NCBI RefSeq assembly: GCF_022511585.1
Contig: NZ_JAKWBN010000010.1
Coordinates: forward strand, 1-64,000
Length of the DNA: 64,000 nt
Source of the DNA: Shimazuella soli
Lineage (GTDB): Bacteria; Bacillota; Bacilli; Thermoactinomycetales; Thermoactinomycetaceae
Direction: 5' to 3'
Below, one piece after another: positions 25,469 to 34,323 of this stretch. The translations under genes and the position numbers were made by a program. Below the pieces are notes generated by a model, which was given only the letters and a program-made list of their open reading frames with translations, was not told where the DNA came from and searched no databases. How positions within the stretch are numbered: position 1 is the first letter of the stretch; each line of letters begins with the position of its first letter.

Positions 25469-26353
25469 ATGAAAACAGGAATGATATATTTACGATTAAC
25501 ATTTGTTGCTATTTTTTGGGGATTAAGTTTTAATGCAGGACAATTGGCTGTGGAGATCATGTCTCCGCTTACGGTGACGGCTTGGCGCTTTATTATTGCC
25601 ACAATCATAATGGTCTCTCTTCTATGGATCAAAGAACCACCAACCAAGAAGTTACTCAAAATGAATTGGAAAATGTATGTGATGTTAGGAGTTGTGGGAG
25701 TATTCGTCACCAATTCTTTCCAATTTTACGCACTCAAATTTACATCACCGTTGCATCCATCACTGATCATGGCAACTAATCCAATGGTTACAGCGATTTT
25801 TGCATTCTTTCTATTGCAGGAACGGTTACGCCTCGCACAGCTATTGGGAATGGTTTTATCTATCGTTGGAGTGGTTTATGTTATCACCAACGGTTCGTTC
25901 CTATCGACTTTTCAAAGCGTAAACCTCGGTGATCTCTTGGCAATGGGAGCCAATATCACATGGGCTTTGTATGCTGTTTTAGGGAGAAAATTTTTAAAAG
26001 ATAGTTCTTCCTTAGCTACGACGACTTACACCATGGCAGTCGCAACTCTCTGTCTGTTACCCTTTGTTTCCCTGCAGCATGCAGCTGTATCGAGTCAAAC
26101 GCTCTGGATCGGTTGGGGAGCTATTGCTTTCATGGGAACCTGCGGTGCTGTGTTGACCTTTTTATGGTGGAATCAAGGGGTTGCTACCATTGGGGCAAGT
26201 AAAACTTCCGTCTTTTTTAATCTTGTACCTGTCGTCACTTTGCTCGCTTCTGTAGCAATGGGACAACACATTGGAATTACGCAAGTGATAGGAACGGGAC
26301 TGGTGATTATTGGTGTATTTATTTCATCGATGAATCGATCCTCCATGGCCTAG
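25469..26353 (+). CDS. EamA/DMT-superfamily transporter
   Basis: 294 residues with ten predicted membrane spans in two EamA repeats. The first repeat starts FVAIFWGLSFNAG, with LLQERLRLAQLLGMVLSIVGV at its end. The second includes GDLLAMGANITWALYAVLGRK and ends QHIGITQVIGTGLVIIGVFIS. Family members are mostly metabolite or drug exporters. ATG at 25469 is chosen rather than the upstream start at 25370, since GAAGGGG precedes it and the upstream extension runs through the operator sites. It is divergent from the SDR operon and is probably co-regulated with it. Confidence 0.88.
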   Translation: MKTGMIYLRLTFVAIFWGLSFNAGQLAVEIMSPLTVTAWRFIIATIIMVSLLWIKEPPTKKLLKMNWKMYVMLGVVGVFVTNSFQFYALKFTSPLHPSLIMATNPMVTAIFAFFLLQERLRLAQLLGMVLSIVGVVYVITNGSFLSTFQSVNLGDLLAMGANITWALYAVLGRKFLKDSSSLATTTYTMAVATLCLLPFVSLQHAAVSSQTLWIGWGAIAFMGTCGAVLTFLWWNQGVATIGASKTSVFFNLVPVVTLLASVAMGQHIGITQVIGTGLVIIGVFISSMNRSSMA

Positions 26354-26365
26354 TGACAGATGAAG

Positions 26366-26437
26366 TTGGGAGCCAAGCACCAGAGGGGCATCAACCCTTC
26401 GGGCAAAATGGCCGACTAATCGGCGGCCTAAACTCCC
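26366..26437. other. GC-rich structured non-coding candidate RNA
   Basis: This stretch contrasts strongly with its AT-rich surroundings. GGGAG (26368-26372) pairs with CTCCC (26433-26437) as an outer stem. Inside are CC-CUUCGG-G (UUCG tetraloop on the plus strand, 26395-26403) and GGCCGA...UCGGC.GCC (26410-26428). GGG at 26386-26388 can alternatively pair with CCC at 26395-26397. There is no convincing reading frame in either direction. It starts 12 bases after the EamA stop. It could be a structured 3' element, a riboswitch-like or omega-RNA-like fragment of a lost element, or a complex terminator. The family was not identified. The region to 26774 holds no gene. Confidence 0.45.
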
Positions 26438-26583
26438 ACAGAACAATGAGTCTGGGTTTGGTTCCAATTGGAATTTGAACTTGTAAAGCCTTTTCCCAAC
26501 CACTTCGTGGATAAATATATCAAAATCATATAAAGTATCTACGTAACTATGTAAGATTTGATCTAACAATACGCCGAAAAACA

Positions 26584-26647
26584 AATATCTACTACTGATA
26601 TGAATCTCAAAAGTTGGATTTATTGGCCCAACTTTTGAGGTTTAATA
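26584..26647 (+). repeat. Hairpin and possible remnant of an IS3-type end
   Basis: CTCAAAAGTTGG and CCAACTTTTGAG form a 12-bp hairpin (26606-26638). The sequence CCAACTTTTGAGGTTTAATAC resembles the IS right end at 99-121, differing at few positions, and ATCTACTACT occurs upstream of both. The coding sequence of a transposase is not recognisable here, so a decayed copy is possible but uncertain; the hairpin may simply be a terminator. Confidence 0.3.
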
Positions 26648-26774
26648 CATACTTTATTGTTGATACTTGTTTCTATCACTGTATAATTATTGCATGGATG
26701 AAGTTAAAAGCTGTATGACTAATTTCATCGACTATAAATTCTTACGAACTACATTTAATACCAAATTCTACCTA

Positions 26775-27149
26775 TTACTTACTTATTGCTTGACTTTCAC
26801 CTACAATCGGTCTTCCCCAACCCCATTTTTCTCCAATATTTATCTGACAAACTTGAATAGTCCCCGCATCAAACTCCACTATATGTGCTGCCTCTTCATA
26901 GTAACCTCCATACTGGTTTGGTGTTACGTTCCTTTCTAATGCAATAATAACTCCATTCTGATTTAAATAGACGATATCAATCGGGAATTTCATTTGAAAC
27001 GTATGAACCATTCTTCCCCCCATGAGAAACAATCCACTACCAGCTGAATTTCGTCCAAGGAGCCCTTTCGACAGTTCTTTTTCCGTTAGGGCTAATTCTG
27101 CTCTTCGAAAAAAGATATGTGATCGATAAACATCTATCCATTTTTTCAA
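26775..27149 (-). CDS. DUF192 family protein
   Basis: 124 residues matching the DUF192 (COG1430) family of small beta-barrel proteins of unknown function: KGLLGRNSAG, then MVHTFQMKFPIDIVYLNQNGVI and ALERNVTPNQYGG. Many family members are exported, but no signal peptide is visible here. The start is TTG at 27149, supported by GGAGG seven bases upstream. It stands alone between the structured GC-rich stretch and korB and is the last gene of the island. Confidence 0.85.
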   Translation of the reverse strand: MKKWIDVYRSHIFFRRAELALTEKELSKGLLGRNSAGSGLFLMGGRMVHTFQMKFPIDIVYLNQNGVIIALERNVTPNQYGGYYEEAAHIVEFDAGTIQVCQINIGEKWGWGRPIVGESQAISK

Positions 27150-27313
27150 CTCTTTTCCTCCAACTAGAAATTTTGAATAGTAAAAAATTATGATCTAGTC
27201 GCCAGCTATCCTCATGTGTCAATCTTTGTTTACATTATATTTTCTAATCCATTTATTTCTTGTGCATTGGAGTATATCGTTTAACCACTTCGCAAATGAA
27301 CTGCAAATAAAAA

Positions 27314-27337
27314 GAGAGCGGGATAAACCCTGCTCTC
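27314..27337 (-). terminator. Terminator after korB
   Basis: The stem GAGAGC.GGG/CCC.GCTCTC with one bulge is followed by TTTTTATTT on the minus strand, just past the korB stop. Confidence 0.8.
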
Positions 27338-27344
27338 CATAATT

Positions 27345-28211
27345 TTATGCAAATTCACTTATCAAACGATCAAATTGGTCCTCTGTTAAATTTAGATCTT
27401 GTTTAACAAGGGCTTCTTCTTTATAACCTTTTATTAATTCTTCATAGGAAGGTCTTTCAGAATTTTGATAGATAATTCCAGTAACAAGACCATTGTGTTC
27501 CATCAAGGTTTGCATTGCTTTTCCACGGTTTGATGGATCATATCCTTCAATATCATCTAGACTAGTAAGATTTTGTTTAAACCAATCGTACGTGTTGATT
27601 TTGTTGTAAGTCACACATGGGCTGTAAACATTGATCAACGAGAAACCTTTATGTTTAATACCTGCTTCGATTACAGCAGTCATTCCTTTTAAATCACTGG
27701 ATACCGTTTGTGCTACGAAACCAGCTCCTACTGTTAGTGCCATTTCCATTGGAGAAATCGCAGCTTCAATGGAACCATTTGGTGTACTTTTCGTTTTAAA
27801 TCCCATCTCCGAACGTGGAGAAGTTTGACCTTTGGTAAGACCATAGATTTGATTGTCCATTACAATATAGGTGATATCCACATTACGGCGAATGGCATGA
27901 ACCGTATGTCCCATACCGATCGCAAAGCCATCACCATCTCCACCAGAAGCAACTACAGTTAGATCTCGATTGGCGAGTTTCAAACCTTGAGCGATTGGTA
28001 GAGAGCGACCATGAACACCATGGAATCCATAGGAATTCACATAACCTGCAATCCGACCAGAACAACCGATACCGGAAACGATAGCAACTTCTTCAGGTTC
28101 CTTACCTAAGTTTGCAAACGCGCGTTGCATAGAGGCCAAAACCGTAAAGTCACCACAACCAGGACACCAGTTAGGTTTCACTTTGTTGCGGAATTCTTTA
28201 AACGTTGCCAT
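27345..28211 (-). CDS. korB: 2-oxoacid:ferredoxin oxidoreductase, beta subunit
   Basis: Thiamine-diphosphate subunit of 2-oxoglutarate (or another 2-oxoacid) ferredoxin oxidoreductase, which makes acyl-CoA and reduced ferredoxin. In 288 residues WCPGCGDF near 13 supplies Fe-S cysteines, and GGDGDGFAIG to MDNQIYGLTKG is the TPP/Mg site. ATG at 28211 is chosen over the longer frame because AAGGAG precedes it and proteins of this family start at this point. The gene overlaps korA by 14 bases, so the two are translationally coupled. In many Bacillus genomes miaB follows korB; here the island intervenes. Confidence 0.94.
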   Translation of the reverse strand: MATFKEFRNKVKPNWCPGCGDFTVLASMQRAFANLGKEPEEVAIVSGIGCSGRIAGYVNSYGFHGVHGRSLPIAQGLKLANRDLTVVASGGDGDGFAIGMGHTVHAIRRNVDITYIVMDNQIYGLTKGQTSPRSEMGFKTKSTPNGSIEAAISPMEMALTVGAGFVAQTVSSDLKGMTAVIEAGIKHKGFSLINVYSPCVTYNKINTYDWFKQNLTSLDDIEGYDPSNRGKAMQTLMEHNGLVTGIIYQNSERPSYEELIKGYKEEALVKQDLNLTEDQFDRLISEFA

Positions 28212-29958
28212 GAACCAACAGCTCCTTACACTCTTTATAAATTTCCATAGGCAAGAATGGGTTTCCGTCGTATTTGCCAACGTGAACCAATTTTTCAGCC
28301 ATACCTACATTCATTTTAATGAGTGAGGTCAGTTGTCCAGTAGCATTGTTTTCTACGACAATTACTTTTTTCGCTTTTTCCATTTGCTCTTTTAATTGTT
28401 CGGTTGGGAAAGGCATCAATTGACGGATATGAGCATGATTTACTTTTAATCCATCTGCTTCTAAACGACCCATTGCCTCTTGGATGGTTCCATAAGTAGA
28501 GTTAATTCCAACAATCAAGATATCTGCATCTTCATGACGTGTATCTGCATGAATTGGATTTGGGAAAGATAAGTTAGTCAATTTGGACAATCGTTTGTCC
28601 ATCATTTTTTTACGGTTGACAGCACCTTCAAATGGACGCCCTGATTCATTGTGCTCCACACCAGTCACATGATGGAGGCCATGTTTTTTCCCAGGAAGAA
28701 CACGACGAGACACGCCATCTTCACTGAATCCATAGCGCGGGAATAACTCTGAATTTTCAAGTTCCGGTAATTCCTCTTCATCCGTAACCAATTTTCCACG
28801 ACGAATCTCAATTTTACTATAATCTAGTGGTTCTACGGTTTGTTTGCCGAGAGACAATGCCAAATCTGTAACAATGATTACAGGACATTGATACTCTTCA
28901 GCGAGGTTAAATGCTTCAATCGTATCATAGAAACATTCTTCCACTGAACTTGGTGCAATAACGATTTTAGGTATTTCACCATGTGTGCTATAAAGCATAG
29001 CAAGAATATCACTTTGTTCCTGTTTAGTTGGAAGTCCTGTACTTGGACCACCACGTTGTGTATCTATAATTACAACAGGTGTTTCGGTCATGCCTGCAAG
29101 ACCTATAGCTTCTGTCATTAAAGATAGCCCAGGTCCAGCGGAAGCTGTCAATGCACGCACACCGCCATAGTTTGCACCAATTGCCATTGTGATTGCAGCA
29201 ATTTCATCTTCTGTTTGTACTACAGTTCCACCAAATTCAGGCAAACGACGGATTAAGTATTCCATGATTTCAGAAGATGGAGTAATCGGGTAAGCCGCCA
29301 TAAGTCTTGCTCCACCAGCAACCGCACCAAAAGCGATAGCATCATTACCAATCATATATAAACGTTTCTTTCCATCAGATGGTGCTAAGCTGAAGTCTTT
29401 GATAGAAAGATTGGTAGCTTCGTTTTTGACATACTCAATTCCTCTTGTGATTGCATCCATGTTTTTATCAATCACTTGTTGTCCTTTTTTCGCAAATCTA
29501 TCTGTTAAAACTTCACGGAATGATTCAACAGAAATACCTAGTAGCGCTACAGATGCACCAACAGCTACCATGTTTTTCATTTGAGCCATACCAACTTCTT
29601 CAGCAATCTTTGTAAATGGCACTGCAATTAAATGTGCCTTGATGCCTTCTGGAACAGTAGGATTAAATTTTGCGTCAGCTAAAATTACACCACCGTCTAT
29701 TAGTTCATAAGAATTTAAATCAATCGTTTCTTGGTCAAATGCAACTAAAATGTCTAGATCATCTGAAATAGAGCTGGTAGGTTCTGTGCTAATACGAATT
29801 TTCGTATTGGAGTGGCCACCTTTAATACGGGAAGAAAAATGACGATACCCAAATAGAAAGTAGCCTTGGCGATTGAGTACTGTAGCTAAAGTTTCCCCAG
29901 CACTATCAATCCCCTCTCCCTGCTGTCCGCCTACTTTCCAGGAAAGCTGGTTAATCAT
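28198..29958 (-). CDS. korA: 2-oxoacid:ferredoxin oxidoreductase, alpha (gamma-alpha fused) subunit
   Basis: 586 residues. The gamma domain comes first (about 1-190; WKVGGQQGEGIDSAGE; HFSSRIKGGHSNTKIR). The alpha/PYR domain follows (about 200-420; AAYPITPSSEIME and TEDEIAAITMAIGANYGG). A C-terminal transketolase-like part ends the protein. YPITPSS is the substrate-binding motif of the family. The fusion is the usual form in Bacillales and Actinobacteria. AAAGGAG lies before the ATG. It forms an operon with korB and presumably uses a 2[4Fe-4S] or similar ferredoxin encoded elsewhere. Confidence 0.94.
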   Translation of the reverse strand: MINQLSWKVGGQQGEGIDSAGETLATVLNRQGYFLFGYRHFSSRIKGGHSNTKIRISTEPTSSISDDLDILVAFDQETIDLNSYELIDGGVILADAKFNPTVPEGIKAHLIAVPFTKIAEEVGMAQMKNMVAVGASVALLGISVESFREVLTDRFAKKGQQVIDKNMDAITRGIEYVKNEATNLSIKDFSLAPSDGKKRLYMIGNDAIAFGAVAGGARLMAAYPITPSSEIMEYLIRRLPEFGGTVVQTEDEIAAITMAIGANYGGVRALTASAGPGLSLMTEAIGLAGMTETPVVIIDTQRGGPSTGLPTKQEQSDILAMLYSTHGEIPKIVIAPSSVEECFYDTIEAFNLAEEYQCPVIIVTDLALSLGKQTVEPLDYSKIEIRRGKLVTDEEELPELENSELFPRYGFSEDGVSRRVLPGKKHGLHHVTGVEHNESGRPFEGAVNRKKMMDKRLSKLTNLSFPNPIHADTRHEDADILIVGINSTYGTIQEAMGRLEADGLKVNHAHIRQLMPFPTEQLKEQMEKAKKVIVVENNATGQLTSLIKMNVGMAEKLVHVGKYDGNPFLPMEIYKECKELLVHGNV

Positions 29959-30121
29959 GAACTCATCTCCTTTAATACTTCACGCCAAACAATCATCTGG
30001 AGAAATTCCCAGATGTGCATCAATAATGCTTATTCATTCGTTTATTATGGTAAATTAACAAACACTAACTATTGCCTTTTCTAATTCTATTCCTGTGTAA
30101 TAGAAATTGCAATAAGCAATC

Positions 30122-31087
30122 TTATCTTAGTGAATTTTTATAAAAATAGAGTGCGTTACGGTAAGTCCATTTATCTACTAATGACTTTGGAAAATATCGA
30201 CTCAAGACACGGTAAAAAGATGGTAAGTCAAAAGCATTACTCAATCCATATAGTTTATTCTCCATCCCATCGAAGTCAGAACCAAAAGAAAGATGATCCT
30301 CTCCTCCCAAATATTGGATATGTTCAAGATGAAACAACAAATGTTCCATTGTTGCCTCTTGATAAGGATGAAACACAAATTGAGGGACATATGTAATTCC
30401 AATTAAACCATTCAACTCGATGATTGTTTTAATCTGATCATCTGTCAAATTCCTAGGATGATCACAAATTTTCCGGCAATTGGAATGGGATGCCATAACT
30501 TTCACGTCTGGAATAGATACAACATCCCAAAATCCTTGCTCGGATAAATGAGAAACATCTACAATCATCCCGAGTCTTACCATTTCCTTCACAAATTCCT
30601 TACCAAAATTAGTAAGACCACCATTGCGGGTCTCCTTACAACCATCTGCAAGGGCATTCGCACAATTCCAAGTTAAACCTATTTGTCTTACTCCCAATCG
30701 ATAAAATAAACGCAAGATAGAAAGATCTTTGCCCACCGCTTCTCCACCTTCGAGAGAAAGTACAGAGCGAGTCTTTTCTTCTATTTTGTTTCCATTTCTG
30801 CATGATAAAAGAGGAACAAAAGGTTCAACGTTTTGGTAAAACAAATCAATTTGTTTAAGAGCAACTCCTAATTTACCAGTTTGGGGGATATGATCTGGGA
30901 CAAAAATAGCAAAATTTTGAAGAAATACATTGCTATATTTTAAAGAGTTATAAGAAACATCTAAAGGAGAATCATCCGAAAGAAATAAATTTTCTTGTGG
31001 TTGTTTATTAGAAAAAAAAGAACAATCCTCCTTTACCCGTTTCCAAAGCTGATAGAGTACATCACAGTGATTATCTATCCAATACAA
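30122..31087 (-). CDS. Membrane (renal) dipeptidase, peptidase family M19
   Basis: Zinc dipeptidase of about 321 residues. The metal-binding residues are in WIDNHCD (HxD at the N-terminus), SLEGGE, DVSHLSEQGFWDV and SHSNCR, with GSDFDG near the end. These make up the complete M19 set. TTG at 31087 is preferred to ATG at 31102 because GGGGTGA then precedes it and the protein begins MYWIDNHCD as in relatives. No signal peptide, so the enzyme is probably cytoplasmic. Position between spoVS and korA is as in several Bacillus species. It may act on D-amino acid-containing dipeptides, but this is not proven. Confidence 0.88.
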   Translation of the reverse strand: MYWIDNHCDVLYQLWKRVKEDCSFFSNKQPQENLFLSDDSPLDVSYNSLKYSNVFLQNFAIFVPDHIPQTGKLGVALKQIDLFYQNVEPFVPLLSCRNGNKIEEKTRSVLSLEGGEAVGKDLSILRLFYRLGVRQIGLTWNCANALADGCKETRNGGLTNFGKEFVKEMVRLGMIVDVSHLSEQGFWDVVSIPDVKVMASHSNCRKICDHPRNLTDDQIKTIIELNGLIGITYVPQFVFHPYQEATMEHLLFHLEHIQYLGGEDHLSFGSDFDGMENKLYGLSNAFDLPSFYRVLSRYFPKSLVDKWTYRNALYFYKNSLR

Positions 31088-31113
31088 ACCCTCACCCCCC
31101 ATATATAAAGAAA

Positions 31114-31140
31114 AAACCTGCTACATGACATAACAGGTTT
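31114..31140 (-). terminator. Terminator after spoVS
   Basis: AAACCTG pairs with CAGGTTT and TTTTTC follows on the minus strand, seven bases past the spoVS stop. Confidence 0.8.
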
Positions 31141-31146
31141 AAACGT

Positions 31147-31407
31147 TTATCGAGGTTCCACAATTAATTTTATCGCCGTGCGTTCTTCACCATCGATGAC
31201 AATGTCGGTAAAGGCAGGGATGCAGATGAGATCAATTCCACTTGGAGCAACAAATCCTCGTGCGATTGCAACCGCTTTAACAGCTTGGTTTAGTGCACCT
31301 GCGCCGATAGCTTGCATTTCGGCTTGACCTCTCTCACGCAAAACACCAGCAAGTGCACCTGCGACGGAATTGGGATTCGATTTTGCTGAAACTTTTAATA
31401 CTTCCAT
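31147..31407 (-). CDS. spoVS: Stage V sporulation protein S
   Basis: 86-residue Alba-fold type protein that influences septation and coat assembly in sporulating B. subtilis. The sequence is almost invariant in the family (LKVSAKSNPNSVAGALAGV; GAGALNQAVKAVAIARG; IPAFTDI). GGAGG lies before the ATG. It lies just downstream of ymdB as in Bacillus. Confidence 0.97.
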   Translation of the reverse strand: MEVLKVSAKSNPNSVAGALAGVLRERGQAEMQAIGAGALNQAVKAVAIARGFVAPSGIDLICIPAFTDIVIDGEERTAIKLIVEPR

Positions 31408-31520
31408 GAATGTACCTCCTCGATGGTTGGAGTAAGTCCACTCCTATCATATTCGACTAAAGTGTAAAAATTCCTTCTTAAAAAAGTAGACAGAACTGAA
31501 ATAATCCAAATAAAATTATT

Positions 31521-32318
31521 TTAATTTAACCAAGGTCTGTCATTATCAATACGAATTCTCTTCATTTTTTTTGTTCGTTTATTTGAAGTATCGAAATCAA
31601 TTAAAACTCCTTGCAACATAAATCCTTCTTTTGATACCTCAAATCGAACCGGAAGTTGCGTTACAAATCTTCTTACAACAGCATCAACCTCCATTCCGAT
31701 TACTCCATTATAAGGACCTGTCATTCCAATATCCGTTAAATAACCGGTACCTTTTGGTAAGATTCTTTCATCTGCTGTCTGTACATGTGTATGCGTTCCA
31801 ACCACAGCTGATACCCTCCCATCTAAATACCATGTAAGTGCTTGTTTCTCAGATGTAGTCTCTGCATGCATATCCACTAAGATATAAGGATTTCCTGATA
31901 TACGATTTAAAATATTATCTGCTGTTCGAAATGGACAATCCAATGAGCTAGCAGCATATGTTCTGCCCATAAGGTTGATAATTACAACTTTCCCTTTTGT
32001 TGTGGAAATGATTGTATACCCTCTTCCTGGTGTTCCCTCCGGGTAATTAGCCGGCCGAATAATTCTCTCCTCATCCTCAATAAAATCAAAGATTTCAGAT
32101 TGCCCCCATGTGTGATTGCCCATTGTCACGCAATCAATCCCTAAGGAAAGAAATCCTCGATAAATATCTCTAGTGATTCCTCTACCATTTATAGCAGCAT
32201 TCTCTCCATTGACCACAACAACATCAGGTTGATAGGTTTGTCTTAATTCGGGGAGGTATGTTCGAAGTGTATCTTGACCCACTTTACCGACGATATCTCC
32301 AATCATTAATAATCTCAT
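31521..32318 (-). CDS. ymdB: YmdB phosphodiesterase
   Basis: Calcineurin-like metallophosphoesterase of the TIGR00282 group. B. subtilis YmdB cleaves 2',3'-cyclic nucleotides and affects biofilm and motility choices. In the 265 residues the metal motifs are GDIVGK (Asp 8), VVNGENAA, TMGNHTWGQ, DMHAE and GTHTHVQTAD, all present. It lies downstream of rny with a terminator between them, the usual rny-ymdB-spoVS order. Confidence 0.95.
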   Translation of the reverse strand: MRLLMIGDIVGKVGQDTLRTYLPELRQTYQPDVVVVNGENAAINGRGITRDIYRGFLSLGIDCVTMGNHTWGQSEIFDFIEDEERIIRPANYPEGTPGRGYTIISTTKGKVVIINLMGRTYAASSLDCPFRTADNILNRISGNPYILVDMHAETTSEKQALTWYLDGRVSAVVGTHTHVQTADERILPKGTGYLTDIGMTGPYNGVIGMEVDAVVRRFVTQLPVRFEVSKEGFMLQGVLIDFDTSNKRTKKMKRIRIDNDRPWLN

Positions 32319-32375
32319 GTGTTTGATATCCTCTTTCTATCCACTAAAACTTTTTATTCGTTTATTTTATGAAAA

Positions 32376-32405
32376 AAATAAAGCGGCGCAGAGGCCACTT
32401 TATTT
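32376..32405 (-). terminator. Terminator at the end of rny
   Basis: A 12-bp stem (AAATAAAGTGGC / GCCGCTTTATTT, one G-T pair) with a 6-base loop is followed by Ts on the minus strand. It includes the rny stop codon. Confidence 0.85.
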
Positions 32406-33938
32406 TGCATACTCAACTGATCGAGTCTCCCGAATTACAGTTACTTTGATATGTCCTGGATAATCTAGTTGATTTTCAATTTGTTTGGTTATTTCTCTGG
32501 CTAATCGAGTTGCCTCAGCATCATCTACTTCTTCAGGTCGTACAATAATTCTACATTCTCGACCGGCTTGGATAGCATATGATTTTTCTACACCATCAAA
32601 AGACTCACAGATCGCTTCTAATTTCTCCAGACGACGGATATAGGCCTCTAATGTTTCCCTTCTAGCCCCTGGTCTGGCAGCTGACAGAGCATCAGCAGCT
32701 CTTACAAGAACTGCAATAACGCTTTCTGCTTCAACATCACCGTGATGGGAAGCAATACTGTTGATAACGACTGGATGTTCATGAAACTTTTTGGCTAACT
32801 CTACTCCAATTTCCACATGAGAACCTTCGATTTCATGGTCAATTGCCTTTCCAACATCATGAAGCAATCCCGCACGCTTTGCTAGATGAATATCTTCTCC
32901 TAACTCAGCAGCTAAAAGCCCACTGAGATAAGCCACTTCCATGGAATGTTTCAATACATTTTGACCATAACTCGTTCGAAATTTAAGACGTCCAACGATT
33001 TTTATAAGGTCTGGATGCAAACCGTGTACCCCTGTTTCAAATGTAGCTTGTTCACCATATTCACGAATTCTCTCATCCACATCACGACGAGCCTTTTCAA
33101 CCATTTCTTCAATTCTGGCTGGGTGAATTCGACCATCAGCGACTAATTTTTCCAACGCAACACGCGCAACTTCTCGACGAATCGGGTCAAAACCGGACAA
33201 AATTACAGCTTCTGGAGTATCATCGATAATCAAATCAATTCCAGTTAGTGTTTCTAATGTGCGTATATTTCGCCCTTCACGACCTATGATCCGTCCTTTC
33301 ATCTCATCGTTTGGCAAAGTAACTACAGACACAGTTGTTTCTGCTACATGATCAGCTGCACAGCGTTGAATAGCGAGAGATAGAATATTTCTAGCTTTCT
33401 TATCTCCTTCTTCAATCGCTTGTTGCTCCATTTCTTTAATGAGTTGGGCAGTCTCATGGCGCATTTCATCTTCTACACGTTTCATAATGATTTGACGGGC
33501 TTCTTCAGTTGCTAAGCCAGAAATACGTTCCATTTCTTTGACCCCAGCTTCTTTTAAATCCTCTATTTCTTTTAAATGTGTGTTTATCGTATTCTCACGA
33601 TCATTTAGTTCACTTTCACGTTTTTCTAGATTTTGTTGTCTCACATCGAATGTTTCTTCTTTTTGAACGATTCTTCGTTCCATCCGAGAGAGTTCGTTTC
33701 GCTGTTCACGTATTTCCTGTTCTGCTTCGCTTCGCAATCGGTATACTTCATCTCGTGACTCAAGGATTTTTTCCTTTTTCATAGCCTCTGAATCATGTCT
33801 AGCTTTCTCTAAAATCAGTTCTGCTTGTTTCTCAGCACTACCGATACGAGATTCAGCAATACTTTTCCGTAGCCAATATCCAGCAAATCCCATGATTAGC
33901 GAGGCGAACAGCAGCAGGATATGTCCTGTGTCTAGCAC
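32400..33938 (-). CDS. rny: Ribonuclease Y
   Basis: Membrane-anchored endoribonuclease that starts mRNA decay in Firmicutes. In 512 residues there is an N-terminal membrane helix ([18 protein letters not shown]), a long coiled coil to about 195, a KH domain ([15 protein letters not shown]), and an HD domain with [12 protein letters not shown] and ASHHGD. GTG at 33938 is preferred over GTG at 33950 because GGAGGTGA lies 8 bases upstream of it, whereas it would overlap the first. The RicA relative YmcA, which modulates RNase Y in Bacillus, is also in the window. Confidence 0.95.
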   Translation of the reverse strand: MLDTGHILLLFASLIMGFAGYWLRKSIAESRIGSAEKQAELILEKARHDSEAMKKEKILESRDEVYRLRSEAEQEIREQRNELSRMERRIVQKEETFDVRQQNLEKRESELNDRENTINTHLKEIEDLKEAGVKEMERISGLATEEARQIIMKRVEDEMRHETAQLIKEMEQQAIEEGDKKARNILSLAIQRCAADHVAETTVSVVTLPNDEMKGRIIGREGRNIRTLETLTGIDLIIDDTPEAVILSGFDPIRREVARVALEKLVADGRIHPARIEEMVEKARRDVDERIREYGEQATFETGVHGLHPDLIKIVGRLKFRTSYGQNVLKHSMEVAYLSGLLAAELGEDIHLAKRAGLLHDVGKAIDHEIEGSHVEIGVELAKKFHEHPVVINSIASHHGDVEAESVIAVLVRAADALSAARPGARRETLEAYIRRLEKLEAICESFDGVEKSYAIQAGRECRIIVRPEEVDDAEATRLAREITKQIENQLDYPGHIKVTVIRETRSVEYAK

Positions 33939-34210
33939 TGTAGTGTTCACCTCCCTTATTCTTTTATTTCAACCCCCACCACTATGATGAGGTTTTCTTA
34001 CTATCAGAAGTGAGCTATTCCCAAAAAATCCAGAAATACTCTATTTCTTTAAGTAAGAGGCACGTAATTTTACCGTCCAATAGTAGAGATCAATCTACTA
34101 TTTCCTGCATAAGCCAAACTTAGTTATGTTTTTCCTATCTTTGAAGATAAATTACCAATCTTGCAGTATTCTCACAAGACTACTTCAATACATGGGTGGT
34201 TTTAAAAACA

Positions 34211-34229
34211 AGACCGAATTACTCGGTCT
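34211..34229 (-). terminator. Terminator after the recA-nuclease operon
   Basis: AGACCGA/TCGGTCT with a 5-base loop is followed by TGTTTTTAAAA on the minus strand, about 95 bases past the last ATPase gene. The rest of 33951-34323 holds no gene and probably carries the rny promoter. Confidence 0.75.
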
Positions 34230-34323
34230 ACCGTTTTACCTTGTTGTTCATTTTGCACACATGCAACCGGTCAGGTGTATCTTAAGATGATAAAAATAAA
34301 AAGATACAGCTCAATTGTATTCG

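Noticed and set aside
26366-26437. c-di-GMP-I (GEMM) riboswitch
   Set aside because: GGGCA, GGGCAAAA and GGCCTAA segments recall the GEMM pattern, but the ACGCAAAG core and GNRA loop are missing, and no gene follows on the plus strand. Kept only as an unassigned structured element.
26324-26584. 86-residue open frame on the minus strand
   Set aside because: It has no ribosome site, runs through the hairpins of the structured element and the EamA end, and matches no family.
33951-34323. Hidden gene in the gap before rny
   Set aside because: No frame with a ribosome site; only a terminator and a likely promoter region.
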